This document shows positions 9,429 to 19,634 of a stretch of DNA of 64,000 nt, piece by piece; the stretch's first letter is position 1; each line of letters begins with the position of its first letter. Source of the DNA: Tubulanus polymorphus (taxonomy: Eukaryota; Nemertea; Palaeonemertea; Tubulaniformes; Tubulanidae); contig NC_134033.1 of the NCBI RefSeq assembly GCF_964204645.1, positions 4,029,631 through 4,093,630 on the forward strand, in the 5' to 3' direction. The notes below the pieces were generated by a model that ran no database searches, had not been told where the DNA came from, and saw only the letters and a program-made list of their open reading frames with translations. The translations under genes were made by a program, and so were the position numbers.

Positions 9429-10667
9429 CGATATCCTTGGTTTGTTGACGTAGACGTCTGATATTGTCATTGATTTCATTTCAAATTCTATTTTCAAATT
9501 CGATCTTAAAAAATCCGATGTCGTTAAAACGCACAGAATGACGAGAAATCCGTCTGATTTTACACTCAGAGATTTAAGATGGTTAAAACTGAGTAAAATA
9601 TCAGTTCTCACAATACGTAACCCTTCCCGTGTATATACACCAACGACACCTGGTGACGAGACGAGATCACGTGTCCAGCTGAAGACGACGTACTGCAGAA
9701 CATCGACTGTGATAGACCAGCAGTATAAGTGTTTAGTCTGAGTTACTATATGTGGTATTCCATCAATTGTAGTGAGCAGTCCTGATTTATTATAGACTTG
9801 AATTAACGGGTTAGAGATGTTCCAATCTGATAATTTGTAAACTTGCACGAGTAACTGCGACTTAAAAAGTGGGTTTCTATTTGAAATAATTTCAATACGT
9901 GCTTTATTAGTTTTAGTATAAAACGATGAAGGTGGATGTCCGGTTTGTTCTCGTATAAGAGCTATAGGTTCACTGGTGCTGTTCCATCCGTCGTTAATTT
10001 GAGGACGAGTTTTCATCGGATCCTCACCTGGATATAATCTGAAATCTATCTGTATAAACGTTAGATTCATTGCAAACCCGTCTGACATCCCGATCCATTC
10101 TAACAACAATTTACATCGGAGGGTAGAAATCATGAATTCATAACCTGTTTGAGTTGGTAATTCTTTCACTGCATGCTTGTGACATGTATGTAAGATTTTC
10201 AAGCGACTCTGTTCTTCAAAACGATATATGATATAAACCCGACTACCTCGCGCTCCATCGACGTTACTCCTAAACAACAACGAAATCAAATCGTTACTGC
10301 GGATATCTAGTTGTTTTCTTCCGGTAGCGCAGAGTTTGTTGTCGGACTCACCGACGAGAAGGTAGTTTTCGTTACAGAATATCGACGGCTCGATGTCGTA
10401 GTAAACTTGAACGAGAAAACTTCCCGGTAAAGAGCTGTTGACGAACCAACGACATTCAACACCGCGCACTAACGACGGATAGTTCGGTGAAACGATGTAA
10501 CCAGACGTAGAATCGACGGAGTATTGAGTGTTGTTACAAGATGAACTGACTGTAACAGACGCGGCTTCCTCGACAGAGTTTGCGCGATCAGCCCGCGTAA
10601 ATATACAGTCTCCGCAAGCGATCAGTAAAACTACGAACAACGCTTTCATTCGCTGCATATTGAACAC
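9429..10667 (-). CDS. Receptor unit 1, exon 1: signal peptide, CUB domain and CUB-like region
   Basis: This is the first coding exon (413 codons). The signal peptide is best read from the second Met (MKALFVVLL...), with two in-frame ATGs available. CUB domain 1 spans about residues 43-150 (CNNTQYS, GYIVSPNYPS, LLFRSNV). The remaining residues form one or two divergent CUB-like modules with a few Cys. It ends KPRIS, followed by the GTAAGTG donor; reading on gives VSV and a stop inside the intron, so the annotated exon end is well supported. A length-variable segment near 9862-9895 (ISNRNPLFKSQ) differs from every other copy. Confidence 0.8.
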
Positions 10668-11194
10668 AATTCACGCTTCAAAACAAACACATTTCTAACT
10701 ATTTCCAAGTTTGCGCGATATTTCTCATAAGAGTCGCTGCAAAGGAATGACGAGTTGTCAGAATGTCAGAAGTTGACGAATTGATCGAGTCTAATTATTT
10801 TGTAAAAAGATCTCCCATCAAACTGGCGCCAGTCTCGTATTTCTCGTTACTTTCACCTGCGCTCGGTTTCGCTGTAATTACCGCGAAATCTAAATTTAAA
10901 CATGTTTAAATATATATCGTGTTTATAATCATGTGCAATTATTTCTCTAAAAATATTTACTGTCGCTCCCGAACTGCGTTCAGTTTGTGATAATATTCGA
11001 TAACATTTTCTATCTTTACCTCAAAATATTCTGCGTCTCTGTAAAACACTTCGTCAATATCTGTTTGGACTAAATTCGCTCTACACTCAATATAATAACT
11101 GAGTTGAAGCTAAGTGAAGCGCGTGGATATCTGATTGTGGTGAGTAATAGGTCTTGTTCGGTACAGATTGTTTTGAAGAAACAACAGCAACCAA
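10668..11194 (-). promoter_or_regulatory. 5' flank of receptor unit 1
   Basis: This is homologous to the other array 5' flanks. The palindrome ACTGGCGCCAGT is at 10822-10833, 155 bp before the start codon. The TATACAAAA-like stretch of the truncated copies is altered here (TTTTTACAAAA). Its role as promoter is inferred from shared position only. Confidence 0.4.
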
Positions 11195-11281
11195 GTAAGA
11201 CGGGGATGACAGCGGTAGAATAGAAACAGAGAAATGTTAGGAATCTTTAGTTAGGAAACTGTTGCAATAACCCCGGCGAGA
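11195..11281 (-). pseudogene. Shard of 7TM coding sequence upstream of unit 1
   Basis: AAGTAAGACGGGGATGACAG starts at the same exon 3 breakpoint as the shards at 1993 and 57505. After a gap it continues with GCAATAACCCCGGCGAG, which matches the TM3 start region of exon 3. It is internally deleted and non-coding. Confidence 0.55.
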
Positions 11282-11655
11282 ATCCGACTCGCGCACTCTG
11301 ATTCGGTCCGTTCTAAATTTGTCCCGTTCCGGACCCGGACCCGTTTAGAACGGTCTAACTGGTTCGTAGTGTGAACGCGACGAAATTCCAACCAATAATA
11401 AATGAGGTGAATTGATAATTCCGAAACTTCTGATCATCATTTAAAAACGTTTAATTTGACTCAATTTAGATTAGTCCAATCTAGCAGAGAGGCAGCTGTG
11501 ATGAAGTCTTGTTAACCTGTCGCGAAAAAGACTCCATTAGAACGATAACCGCACTTAAACGTGATGAACGGATAATAAGATAAAAACCCACTATCTACAG
11601 ATTAAAAGATTTTAAAAACAAGAATTTATTCATTAAATCTAAAATATATATAAGA
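11282..11655. other. Intergenic, no gene seen
   Basis: A GC-richer patch (CCGTTCCGGACCCGGACCCG, about 11327-11346) stands out from the AT-rich background and may be part of an unknown repeat. No ORF, RNA or clear repeat pair is visible. Confidence 0.3.
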
Positions 11656-11700
11656 CACGACGTTTCGATCTCACCCTAGAGATTATCGTCAGGTGTGAGA
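11656..11700 (-). ncRNA. Hammerhead ribozyme-like motif
   Basis: On the minus strand the sequence reads CUGACGA, then a 5-bp stem (AUCUC...GAGAU), then GAAAC and GUC. This matches the hammerhead core CUGANGA-stem II-GAAA with a minimal, palindromic stem III (ACGU). Such short-stem-III hammerheads are known from the terminal repeats of Penelope-like retroelements. Cleavage activity is inferred. No Penelope reverse transcriptase is seen nearby. Confidence 0.45.
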
Positions 11701-11975
11701 TTTAGACTAAAAACAGGGGTATATATATAGACGAGGACAGGTTAATTGAGTAAATTGGCGAGTGAGTAAATAATTAGTGTTTGGCAAGACTCTATTATTG
11801 GTCTAGTTGCTGTACTGGTGACTGGTACGTGTTTACAATGTCGGCAACGATTCAAACTGAACCGCTTTGTAAGCTTTAACTTCGATACCCGACGCCGATG
11901 TCAAGCCGGCAAAATGTAAAGATCGACTTTGAAGGTTCACTATGTATTATTCAGAGTAAGACTTTCGCTACTTCA

Positions 11976-12144
11976 GTGGAATCTCGTTACAGCGAACTTC
12001 ACGGGACCAGAAAATCTGTTCCTTATACTCGATTCTTCGTTATATCCAGTATGAAGTGAATTTTCTTACTCGGCACACAATTTCATATTTGTTATATCCG
12101 ATGAATCGTTATATCCGAGTTCGTTATAACGATGTTCCACTTTG
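11976..12144. mobile_element. Small MITE with about 23-bp terminal inverted repeats
   Basis: The left end AGTGGAATCTCGTTACAGCG and the right end (reverse complement AGTGGAACATCGTTATAACG) are imperfect inverted repeats around about 120 bp of non-coding sequence. A second, more decayed relative lies near 24770-24868. The superfamily cannot be assigned. Confidence 0.55.
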
Positions 12145-13552
12145 AGTTTGAATTTTTTTGAAAGGGATTGAACCAAAATATTCAGTTAACGAAACTGCGT
12201 CCTACATAAAACTTAAAGATGGAGCATCCATTCGGCACCTACCCGTAAAAGTGGTTGATATGGAAAAACTATTTCCGTCATTCTCGAGGATCGTACCGAA
12301 GCATTATCTATAGGCTAACTCTGCAAACTGTTAGTTGATAAACCCACGCATAGTAAGAAAAGAGACGTTTCGACAATTCTGTGAGCCATTAAAAACAAAT
12401 TTCAAATTGTTTATTTTCCAGAATAAGTGGATAGATGGAGAGTTAGTGTTCTTTTCTGATAACTGATTAAGCGTGATTAACGAAAGTACCTGTCAATCCA
12501 ACTGTATCGTGACCGGAATTAAACTAGGACAAATAGTCATAAACTATATACCTGTATAGCGAGCAACGCTCCAATATACTCGAATATAGTCAACTTTCGA
12601 AATTAAATCTGATAAAGGGGTTAATATGAATAAATTGTGAGAGAAATAAATCTACTATTCTGTTTAAATCATATATTGCGTGGTATATCCGTTGAGAGTC
12701 TGTCTCATCGGTAGCGATCATATTACCCAAGTGCATACCAGTTTTTGATACTTTGATAATATGACCTCGAAATAAAACATTTGATTTTCAAGGATTTAAT
12801 CATGCCAGGGAAGAGCAAGTAGATAAAATAGTGAATATATATAGTCTATTAAGCATTAAATTTGAAATCGTATTCTATTGAAAATTGATTGCATATTTCA
12901 ATCATGATATTCAATGCTTATGATATTTTGCATGAGGTATATTGCACTTTATTTTACGTGGCAATTTCGTTAACCCGAATCGGTCACCATAGGGTTCGGC
13001 GGAGGCTGAAAAATAATTTCATCCGGTGGCACATTTAGTAAAGTAGTATAGTATTTATTTTTCATTAGGTCGTTACATTATTACATTATTGATATCGCAT
13101 GATATACAGTGACAAAAATGTAACAAGAAAATGTGGGCTACACGAAGAGATCACAAAGATCTATCGGAGCCGTGCCGCCCTGAAAAAAAAATCAAACCAA
13201 TCATTCTTACACACACGCTCACACTACATCAGTGAATACAAATTAATAAGTCGTCATCTATGTAATCGTCAATTTCAATTGCACTAGACAGTAAAGGGCT
13301 CACCGAGCCCCTTAAATCCACACCTGAAGTAAATACTATTGCATTTAACAAACAATCTACAATGAATCTAATAGCTACGAAAATAACACTATTTCATATG
13401 AATTGTTCAGATAAAGTAGTGACAAAAAAACTGAATGGACCACGGGCCCAAAGGTCGTCGTTAATATCTGTCCTTTGTTCTTTTGATTCATTACTAGAGT
13501 TTGGTGTGCGACCATGAACATTAAAACGATTCGTTTAAAAGCTCCTTTATTG
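12145..13552. other. Intergenic, no gene seen
   Basis: AT-rich sequence with short incidental ORFs. GGGCTCACCGAGCCC near 13297 is a small hairpin. No homology to array elements is evident, so this piece may be inserted relative to the other blocks. Confidence 0.3.
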
Positions 13553-13790
13553 CTACTGAAGTGTTCTACTTTTTTGTTGACGTTTATATCTCGTTCTAAT
13601 TGATTTCATATCGATAGTCAGTATGGTATAAAGAAGCGGATTCAGAGACGAGTTGATCGGTAAAAATAGAACGGCCAGCCAAGCGGCCACCTGGTTCGGT
13701 ATCTCGACCGAAAATACGGCGCAAAACTGAACGATTATTATCGGTAGCCAGCAAAATAGATTACAAAGATTGATTACTAAACTCTTTGTA
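13553..13790 (-). pseudogene. Receptor C-terminal (TM6-TM7) fragment with an altered tail
   Basis: About 70 codons match TM6-TM7 and the start of the cytoplasmic tail (NPLLYTIL, IDMKSIR), after which the tail diverges to TRYKRQQKSRTLQ and a stop instead of ERNKRRLGLTTSSK. The upstream side is cut at SLVINL and runs directly into LINE sequence at about 13787. It cannot encode a receptor alone. Confidence 0.7.
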
Positions 13791-14090
13791 ACACTGACCA
13801 AGTAGAAGATGAGTACCACGTATTGCAATGCTTACAGTGCCCTGAGAAGCAATGTTCTTTCGAACTATTATGTTCACCATCCATCTGTCTTCAAATTTAT
13901 TAACTTATTATCTTCCAACTCTCCTGCCACCATTATAAAACTAGGCAAGTGTTTATATCAATTATTTAAAAGAAGAAAATTGCTACTCAGGGACGATAAT
14001 CTCTAAATCGCATAAACCGTCATGGGAGATATTGTTGTTTTGCTTTATCCCGTATTGTAATAAAATTAGTATAACTGTTATAGACTGATC
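13787..14090 (+). mobile_element. 5'-truncated LINE 3' end
   Basis: Nearly identical to 59192-59440. It encodes the C-terminal Cys-rich piece of a non-LTR retrotransposon (CNTDQVEDEYHVLQCLQC), now in broken frames, followed by an AATAAAA-containing 3' end. It abuts the receptor fragment on its left, which fits a 5'-truncated insertion into a receptor copy. Confidence 0.55.
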
Positions 14091-14289
14091 TTAAGAATGA
14101 TAATGGATCATAATGAAGTTCCGAAGCAAAAGTACTTTAAATAATTCAAAAAAGAAACAATGAGCATTACCGTAATTTGAGACGAATACTAAAGTTTTAA
14201 AAATATATTTAATTTGAGTATCCTGGATGTTGATTAAGAACAAAGTCTCTATAATCGCTAAAGTTTTATGAAAATTAATTTGTGTTAAA

Positions 14290-14880
14290 TGATAATACTA
14301 GCTCTCTAAAGTTTCTCTTGTTGTATACGTCTGTTGGTAACTCGCAGAGAATAGCTGTTCTCTCAACGATGATAAGCAAGGAGTGAGTAAATCATTCCGC
14401 GTCATGACAGGAGGGTTGGAAAGAAAAAGTTAGTTTAGCAAATCAGCTTCCCAAATAAATTAAGATTAGCGAATCATTAGGGCTAAATTCTACATGACCA
14501 AAGCAGTCATGACAGTTAGGTTGCTGCTCCTTGCCAAAAGTCGAGTGGGAGAGTCGGTATTTTACGAATGCCGATTCTTTCTATAAAAGGGATCCGCAGT
14601 CTTGGGAGAGCAGACACTCGATAGAGATTCGATAGATACTTGATAGAAGCTTGTTTGGGACTTGATTCAGGACAGTTACCAGCAGGAGAGTCCAATAGGA
14701 ACTTAGAGTTAGGAACTGGACTGTGTTTTAACTGGAAAGCTTAGATTAATTATAAAGGTAAATACAATTCGTTTTACTATCATTATATTCATTCAAATTT
14801 TCGGCATTCTAGTTTTTTCTTGGGTTTGTGCACGGACACATTCTCTCGACAGGGACCTATCATCGCTTTTATTAAACAAC
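14290..14880 (+). repeat. Possible solo LTR or promoter-bearing repeat
   Basis: A CTATAAAAGGGA TATA-like box sits near 14580, followed about 30 bp later by a G/A-rich start region (GGGAGAGCAGACACTCGATAG) and then a T-rich end (CATTCTCTCGACA). This order of TATA box, leader and tail resembles an LTR. It interrupts homology with the other array blocks, which resumes at about 14905. Exact ends and a target duplication were not found. Confidence 0.35.
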
Positions 14881-14904
14881 GGCTAAGGAGAGGATTGTGA
14901 CCGA

Positions 14905-15422
14905 TGTATCACTATGATGATATCAACTTAATTTATATTAGTTGATAATCAATTGCAAATAGTTCTAAGATTCGTGCTTGATTCCTGTGAAAATTCGAGT
15001 GACAATTCAATAATGGAAATGTGATTGCTAAATTGTGTTGGAAATTGATTTTTCTTTCAATTCGATTTTTGAAAGGATTTAAATTACTGCATAGAACTAT
15101 CATTTTAACGAGGACTGTTAAAGAATATCTGATATTATATCTACTTCATGCATTAGGTAGGATATTGAAGTGCACATATGTCCCTTACGTGAGGTTAGGT
15201 TGGGAAAAAGGGAGATCTATTAGCTTTTTATCAATTAGGTCTACTAAATCTAAATTCTAATATGCGAAGCTGCCGAGGGATGCTTTCGACAGTTCACATC
15301 TCGTGTATGAATTAGTATAGTTGACTCCCTGTCTCTGGGATCTCACGCGGGTATCCAACCTAAACTTGAACATTGATTCAATCTTCCAGTCAGAACTGAA
15401 ATATGAAATTGTTGTTTTTCAG
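14905..15422 (+). other. Intergenic stretch homologous to other array blocks
   Basis: Homology to 57945-58195 and 59880-60110 resumes here. The CTTACGTGAGGTTAGGTTGG segment (about 15183-15202) is the counterpart of the possible first-exon donor of the plus-strand module series. A 79-codon ORF here is not conserved in the other blocks. Confidence 0.35.
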
Positions 15423-16105
15423 ATTAGCCATTCCTCACTCAGGACCTGATTGCTGCCAATGCCACAAGGCTGACTAAACCAATGCTGCAGAATCCAGGTT
15501 TTTCTAGATAATCCATGATGCTCCACACAGAAATTGGTGGTGAGTAGATTTGTAGGTTTTTATTACTGGATATAACAGATTACAATGTGCATGTATCGAG
15601 GCAAATTAAAGGTTATTATTGAGATCAATACTTTTTTCAGATATGCTCTACTTCCTCGGGACCTGATTGCTGTCAATGCGTGCTGGACTTAAACAACAAG
15701 ACCGGACAGATATTATTCCTGTTGCTTGGGTGTCACATCTCCCAATGAAATGATAACTGATCGAAAAAATTCATGAAGTTCCACTCACGAATCGGTAAGA
15801 GACATTTTAATTTCAATTCTAAATGTCAAACTTAAGTTACGTCGGATTCAAGCTGATTCAAGTCTCATTAAACTTCGATCGCTTTTTCAGAGACGACCTT
15901 CCTGTGCAGGATCTGATCGCTGCCAATGCGTGTTGACTAAACCGACAAATACAGTTTCCAGATTCCAGACCTTCCTCACTTCATCAGGACCTGTTTGCAT
16001 CAAGTGTGTGCCGACAAAAACAACCTGATCTGATAGAGGACTCATGTGAGCTGAATGATAAATCTCTTCGAGGAAAAGATAATCGAAAACTGCTCACATA
16101 AATCG
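15423..16105 (+). ncRNA. Exon-like modules A, B and C, block 2
   Basis: Module A is 15423-15539, B 15641-15794 and C 15891-16105. Each follows a T-rich CAG and ends at GTGAGTAG, GTAAGAGA or GTGAGTAG. The B donor has changed GTGAG to GTAAG, which is still a consensus donor, while surrounding sequence differs freely. Module A here carries a 25-bp longer middle (CACAAGGCTGACTAAACCAA). These are non-coding in all frames. Confidence 0.4.
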
Positions 16106-16283
16106 GTGAGTAGAAATTTTAAATTTTTTCTCTATAGGAATCTGAGGTTAGGTAAGGTTTTATTTTAATTTTAACAGGAAAACGAACTCAACAAACGAAC
16201 TCAACCAAGTTTTAGGATTTCGAGGTTCAAATCCAATTTATAGATAGGCAAATATTATAAAGGGACTCTTGTCAAACTGTTGT

Positions 16284-19200
16284 TTATTTACTAGATGTCG
16301 TCAATCCTAGTCGTCGTTTATTGCGTTCACGAATAGATTTCATATCGATATTTAGTATTGTATAAAGAAGCGGATTCAGAGACGAGTTGATCGGTAAAAA
16401 TAGAACGGCCAGCCAAGCGGCCACCTGGTTCGGTATCTCGACCGAAAATACGGCGCAAAACTGAACGATTATTATCGGTAGCCAGCAAAATAGATTACAA
16501 AGATTGATTACTAAACTCCTTCGAGCTAAAACCAGTTCGGTAGGATCGGCTCTACCCGAACCCGACCTACTCCCAGATACGAGTCTATACATCTGAGCGT
16601 ACGTCGTCATTATCGTAGCCAATATGGTCGCATTAAACAAGGCAAAAATAGCGAATGAATAGTGCCAGCCATCGACGTCGATCGTCAGTAAATTCATAGG
16701 CAAACAAACTCCGGTTGTACCATAAAAATTGTCTCCGAAGTAAGACGACGATGACAGCGGTAGAATAGAAACTGTGATTATAACGAGCCAACACGTGCAG
16801 CAAATACCGATAACGTGTTTCGGAGTTATAATCGGACTTCTAGAAAACGGGTTGACGATATTTGAATATCTCTGACGCGTTAGAATTAAGAGAAAAGTTA
16901 AGGAACCTTCGCACGAAACGGTGACAATAACCCCGGCAGGACGACATAATGAGCTATCCGTCCAGGTTTCAGAATTCAGATAATATACGCCTTTGAACAC
17001 GTGGTCAGCTCCCGCGATCAAAAACAAATAGACCGACATCAGAAAATCACAACCGGCAATATTTATGATGAGGATATCTGAAGATGTGTTACGTGTTCCG
17101 GAGGATTCCATCCGCAAAGCTTGAACGCGAAATAAAATAACGATACTGTTAGCGAGAAAACTGAAAGATGCGATCATCCAGATGATGGCTCTCAGTACAG
17201 CGTTACCCATCAGGTCAGAACAGGTTGAAAATTGATCAGCTTCGGGGAGACATCGGTCAACATTCGGTGCCATGCAGCAAAATTTGTAAGCATCCGAAGC
17301 GAGGTATTTCAATGATGTAAGATCGCCAAGAACGTTTCTTTTTACAAATATTACTTCGGCATTTTTGATAAGATCTAGAATTTCAAGTCCAACCAATCCA
17401 GAAAAAGCAAATGTCGAAATATAATGTATTTTGTTACCGCTGATATTTAACGACTGTAATGCGGATAAACCTTTAAATACATTTTCACCGAGAACCGATA
17501 TAGAAAGTGCGTGAAGATCGAGAACAGTAAGTGACATCAGACCTCGGAAACTACCGTCTTCTAAATGTTGCAGCGGATTTCCGATAAGAAATAGTTGTTT
17601 TAAACCGATCAACCCTGCGAATGTATTAGCAGATAATGATGTTATGCGGTTGTGTGTAAGGTCTAATGTGTATAGATTGTTTAGATTAGAAAACGCGTTT
17701 GGAACGATGTAAGACAAATTATTGCCCGAAATATCGAGAAAACGAAGATAAATGAAAGAGTTGAACGTCGACTCGTTAAATACGACTCGGTTATTCGACA
17801 AAATCAAAACCCGAGTTGATTCTATAAAACGACCAGTAATATCTGATAAAAGAGCATTTTCACAATCGATGAAATGGCCCCGGCAATTACAACGCTCAGG
17901 ACACGTGACCTTACAGAATGACTCGTCATCCGAGTTATGTTTACAATTTACGACTCCGTCGCAAACTTCAGATTGCGGAATACATCGGTTTTCCTGGCCA
18001 CATTTAAACATTCCCGGACACGACCAAGTCTCGCAGTTTCGTTCATCTTCTGAATTAGGACAATCGGATCGACCGTCACAAACGTGTCTGATCGGTATAC
18101 AGTAAGATGCCGGACATTTTACAGTACCAGCCGCGCATTCGAAGTCATTACACGCGAGTATATGTTCAAGATTTCTACATACCGGGAAACCAATCGGCAT
18201 CCTTTCTAAAATACACCTTTCGTGTCGGGAATAACAGCGAGGAGAATTGAACGAACATCTTTGTTCATCCGATTCCTTACACAGATCTGTGAAACGAGTC
18301 GTACAGTGAGTGTCATTATTACAGTAAACCTCGGGATTCACTGTCATATTAGTGACCAATTCGTCTTCTTCGAGACTTCCGCTACAATCCACGACACCAT
18401 CCCGATACAACTGAGAACTAATACATTCACCGTCCGCGCACGAGAACCCCTGACAAAGTTCGAAAGTACATCCGATCTCATCGGAACCGTCTTTACAGTT
18501 GGCTAGTCCGTCACATCGTTTATAACTATCGATACATTGGTGATTGGAACAGCGATATTGCGTAGATAAACACGGTGGATGATAGCACGAGTTCTCATCC
18601 GAGCCATCGACGCAATCTCTCATAAAGTCACAGAAACCGCTAATCGATATAACCTGTCGATCGTTACAGCGGAACTGACTGTGTAAATTGATATCCCTAC
18701 AATCGACTTCATCTTCACCGTGTTGACAGTCGTGTCTGGTATCACATAAGCGATGGTCGCTGATACATCTTTGATCGTTACATTCAAACTGCCACGATTT
18801 ACAACCGCTTATAGAAGCTAACTCTTCAGCAGTTACATTATAGGTACACAACACGGAATGCACTTTATCTTTTGTATCATTGAAGGCAGTCACTGACCAT
18901 TTCACTGATTGAATATAAGTAATTTCATCTCTGGTCACCAGTGGTTTGATAACTTTAAACCCGTCGTGGTCCATTGTCAGTATAGCGCCATATTGATGTC
19001 GATATTGAAATTCGCTGACCAAGTTTTTCACGTCACTTTCTGTATTTGAGGTGATTTTTACTATTTCGGCGCGGAAACTGTGACACATTTCTCTAGCACT
19101 CCGAATATTCAAACCTCGATTGTTTTTCCAGTCGGTTAGTATTTGAAAACATTGTCCAGAATTAGTTACCCAACCCCTTGGACAGGTTGAATTAATTAAA

Positions 19201-19553
19201 GTAATATCGGGAATTATTTGATCTTTGGTTTTATTTAAGTCTGTATTTGTTGAATTGTTCGCGTCGTTAATCGTTGAATTGTGTTCGTTTTTGATGTTGA
19301 TTCTCTCGGATTCACAAATGAATGTTGTGTGCGTCTCCTCGATTTGACACGGGAATCGAACCCAGTTCGCCGATCCTCGTGGATTATTCAGTATCATCAC
19401 CGTACACGGCATATTGACGTCATTTATCGGTTGTTTTCTTAGCGGAGATATCAATCCTCGAATAACTTCTGGTATCGTTTCATTAATAACAGGTTTATAC
19501 CACTCTGTGTAGCTCAATGGTTTACCGTCAGTCCACGTGTAATAACCATCATT
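16284..19553 (-). CDS. Receptor unit 2, exon 3: lectin end, LDLa repeats, LRRs and 7TM domain
   Basis: Same length (3,270 bp) and module order as the unit 1 copy, with no frameshift or stop. The upstream ATG at 19583 lies in the intron, so the exon begins after the CAG at 19554-19556. Differences from unit 1 concentrate in the second lectin-like module (for example KWSVTAFNDT for KWLLKPFDNT) and in the sixth LRR region (KNAEVIFVKRN for NNFEIISVQRN). TM1-TM7 are almost unchanged. In TM3 the residue after SSLC is RPAG instead of RLAG, and TM7 ends ILNID rather than ILTID. QRY and NPLLY are kept. Confidence 0.85.
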   Translation of the reverse strand, partial: NDGYYTWTDGKPLSYTEWYKPVINETIPEVIRGLISPLRKQPINDVNMPCTVMILNNPRGSANWVRFPCQIEETHTTFICESERINIKNEHNSTINDANNSTNTDLNKTKDQIIPDITLINSTCPRGWVTNSGQCFQILTDWKNNRGLNIRSAREMCHSFRAEIVKITSNTESDVKNLVSEFQYRHQYGAILTMDHDGFKVIKPLVTRDEITYIQSVKWSVTAFNDTKDKVHSVLCTYNVTAEELASISGCKSWQFECNDQRCISDHRLCDTRHDCQHGEDEVDCRDINLHSQFRCNDRQVISISGFCDFMRDCVDGSDENSCYHPPCLSTQYRCSNHQCIDSYKRCDGLANCKDGSDEIGCTFELCQGFSCADGECISSQLYRDGVVDCSGSLEEDELVTNMTVNPEVYCNNDTHCTTRFTDLCKESDEQRCSFNSPRCYSRHERCILERMPIGFPVCRNLEHILACNDFECAAGTVKCPASYCIPIRHVCDGRSDCPNSEDERNCETWSCPGMFKCGQENRCIPQSEVCDGVVNCKHNSDDESFCKVTCPERCNCRGHFIDCENALLSDITGRFIESTRVLILSNNRVVFNESTFNSFIYLRFLDISGNNLSYIVPNAFSNLNNLYTLDLTHNRITSLSANTFAGLIGLKQLFLIGNPLQHLEDGSFRGLMSLTVLDLHALSISVLGENVFKGLSALQSLNISGNKIHYISTFAFSGLVGLEILDLIKNAEVIFVKRNVLGDLTSLKYLASDAYKFCCMAPNVDRCLPEADQFSTCSDLMGNAVLRAIIWMIASFSFLANSIVILFRVQALRMESSGTRNTSSDILIINIAGCDFLMSVYLFLIAGADHVFKGVYYLNSETWTDSSLCRPAGVIVTVSCEGSLTFLLILTRQRYSNIVNPFSRSPIITPKHVIGICCTCWLVIITVSILPLSSSSYFGDNFYGTTGVCLPMNLLTIDVDGWHYSFAIFALFNATILATIMTTYAQMYRLVSGSRSGSGRADPTELVLARRSLVINLCNLFCWLPIIIVQFCAVFSVEIPNQVAAWLAVLFLPINSSLNPLLYTILNIDMKSIRERNKRRLGLTTSSK

Positions 19554-19634
19554 CTGTTTCGTGAAGAAAATGAAATATATCACTTCTTTAAAAATCTTTC
19601 GATTTTAATTCATATTAGAATGCATTAGTCTTAC
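19554..19634 (-). other. Unit 2 intron 2 (81 bp)
   Basis: A phase-0 intron, GTAAGACTAATG...CGTGAAACAG, splitting the C-type lectin domain at the conserved position. Confidence 0.75.

Noticed and set aside
19554-19583. ATG at 19583 as the start of a 1,099-residue receptor
   Set aside because: It lies in the intron; the splice acceptor, lectin-domain continuity and unit 1, where that ATG frame is closed, show that translation enters from exon 2.
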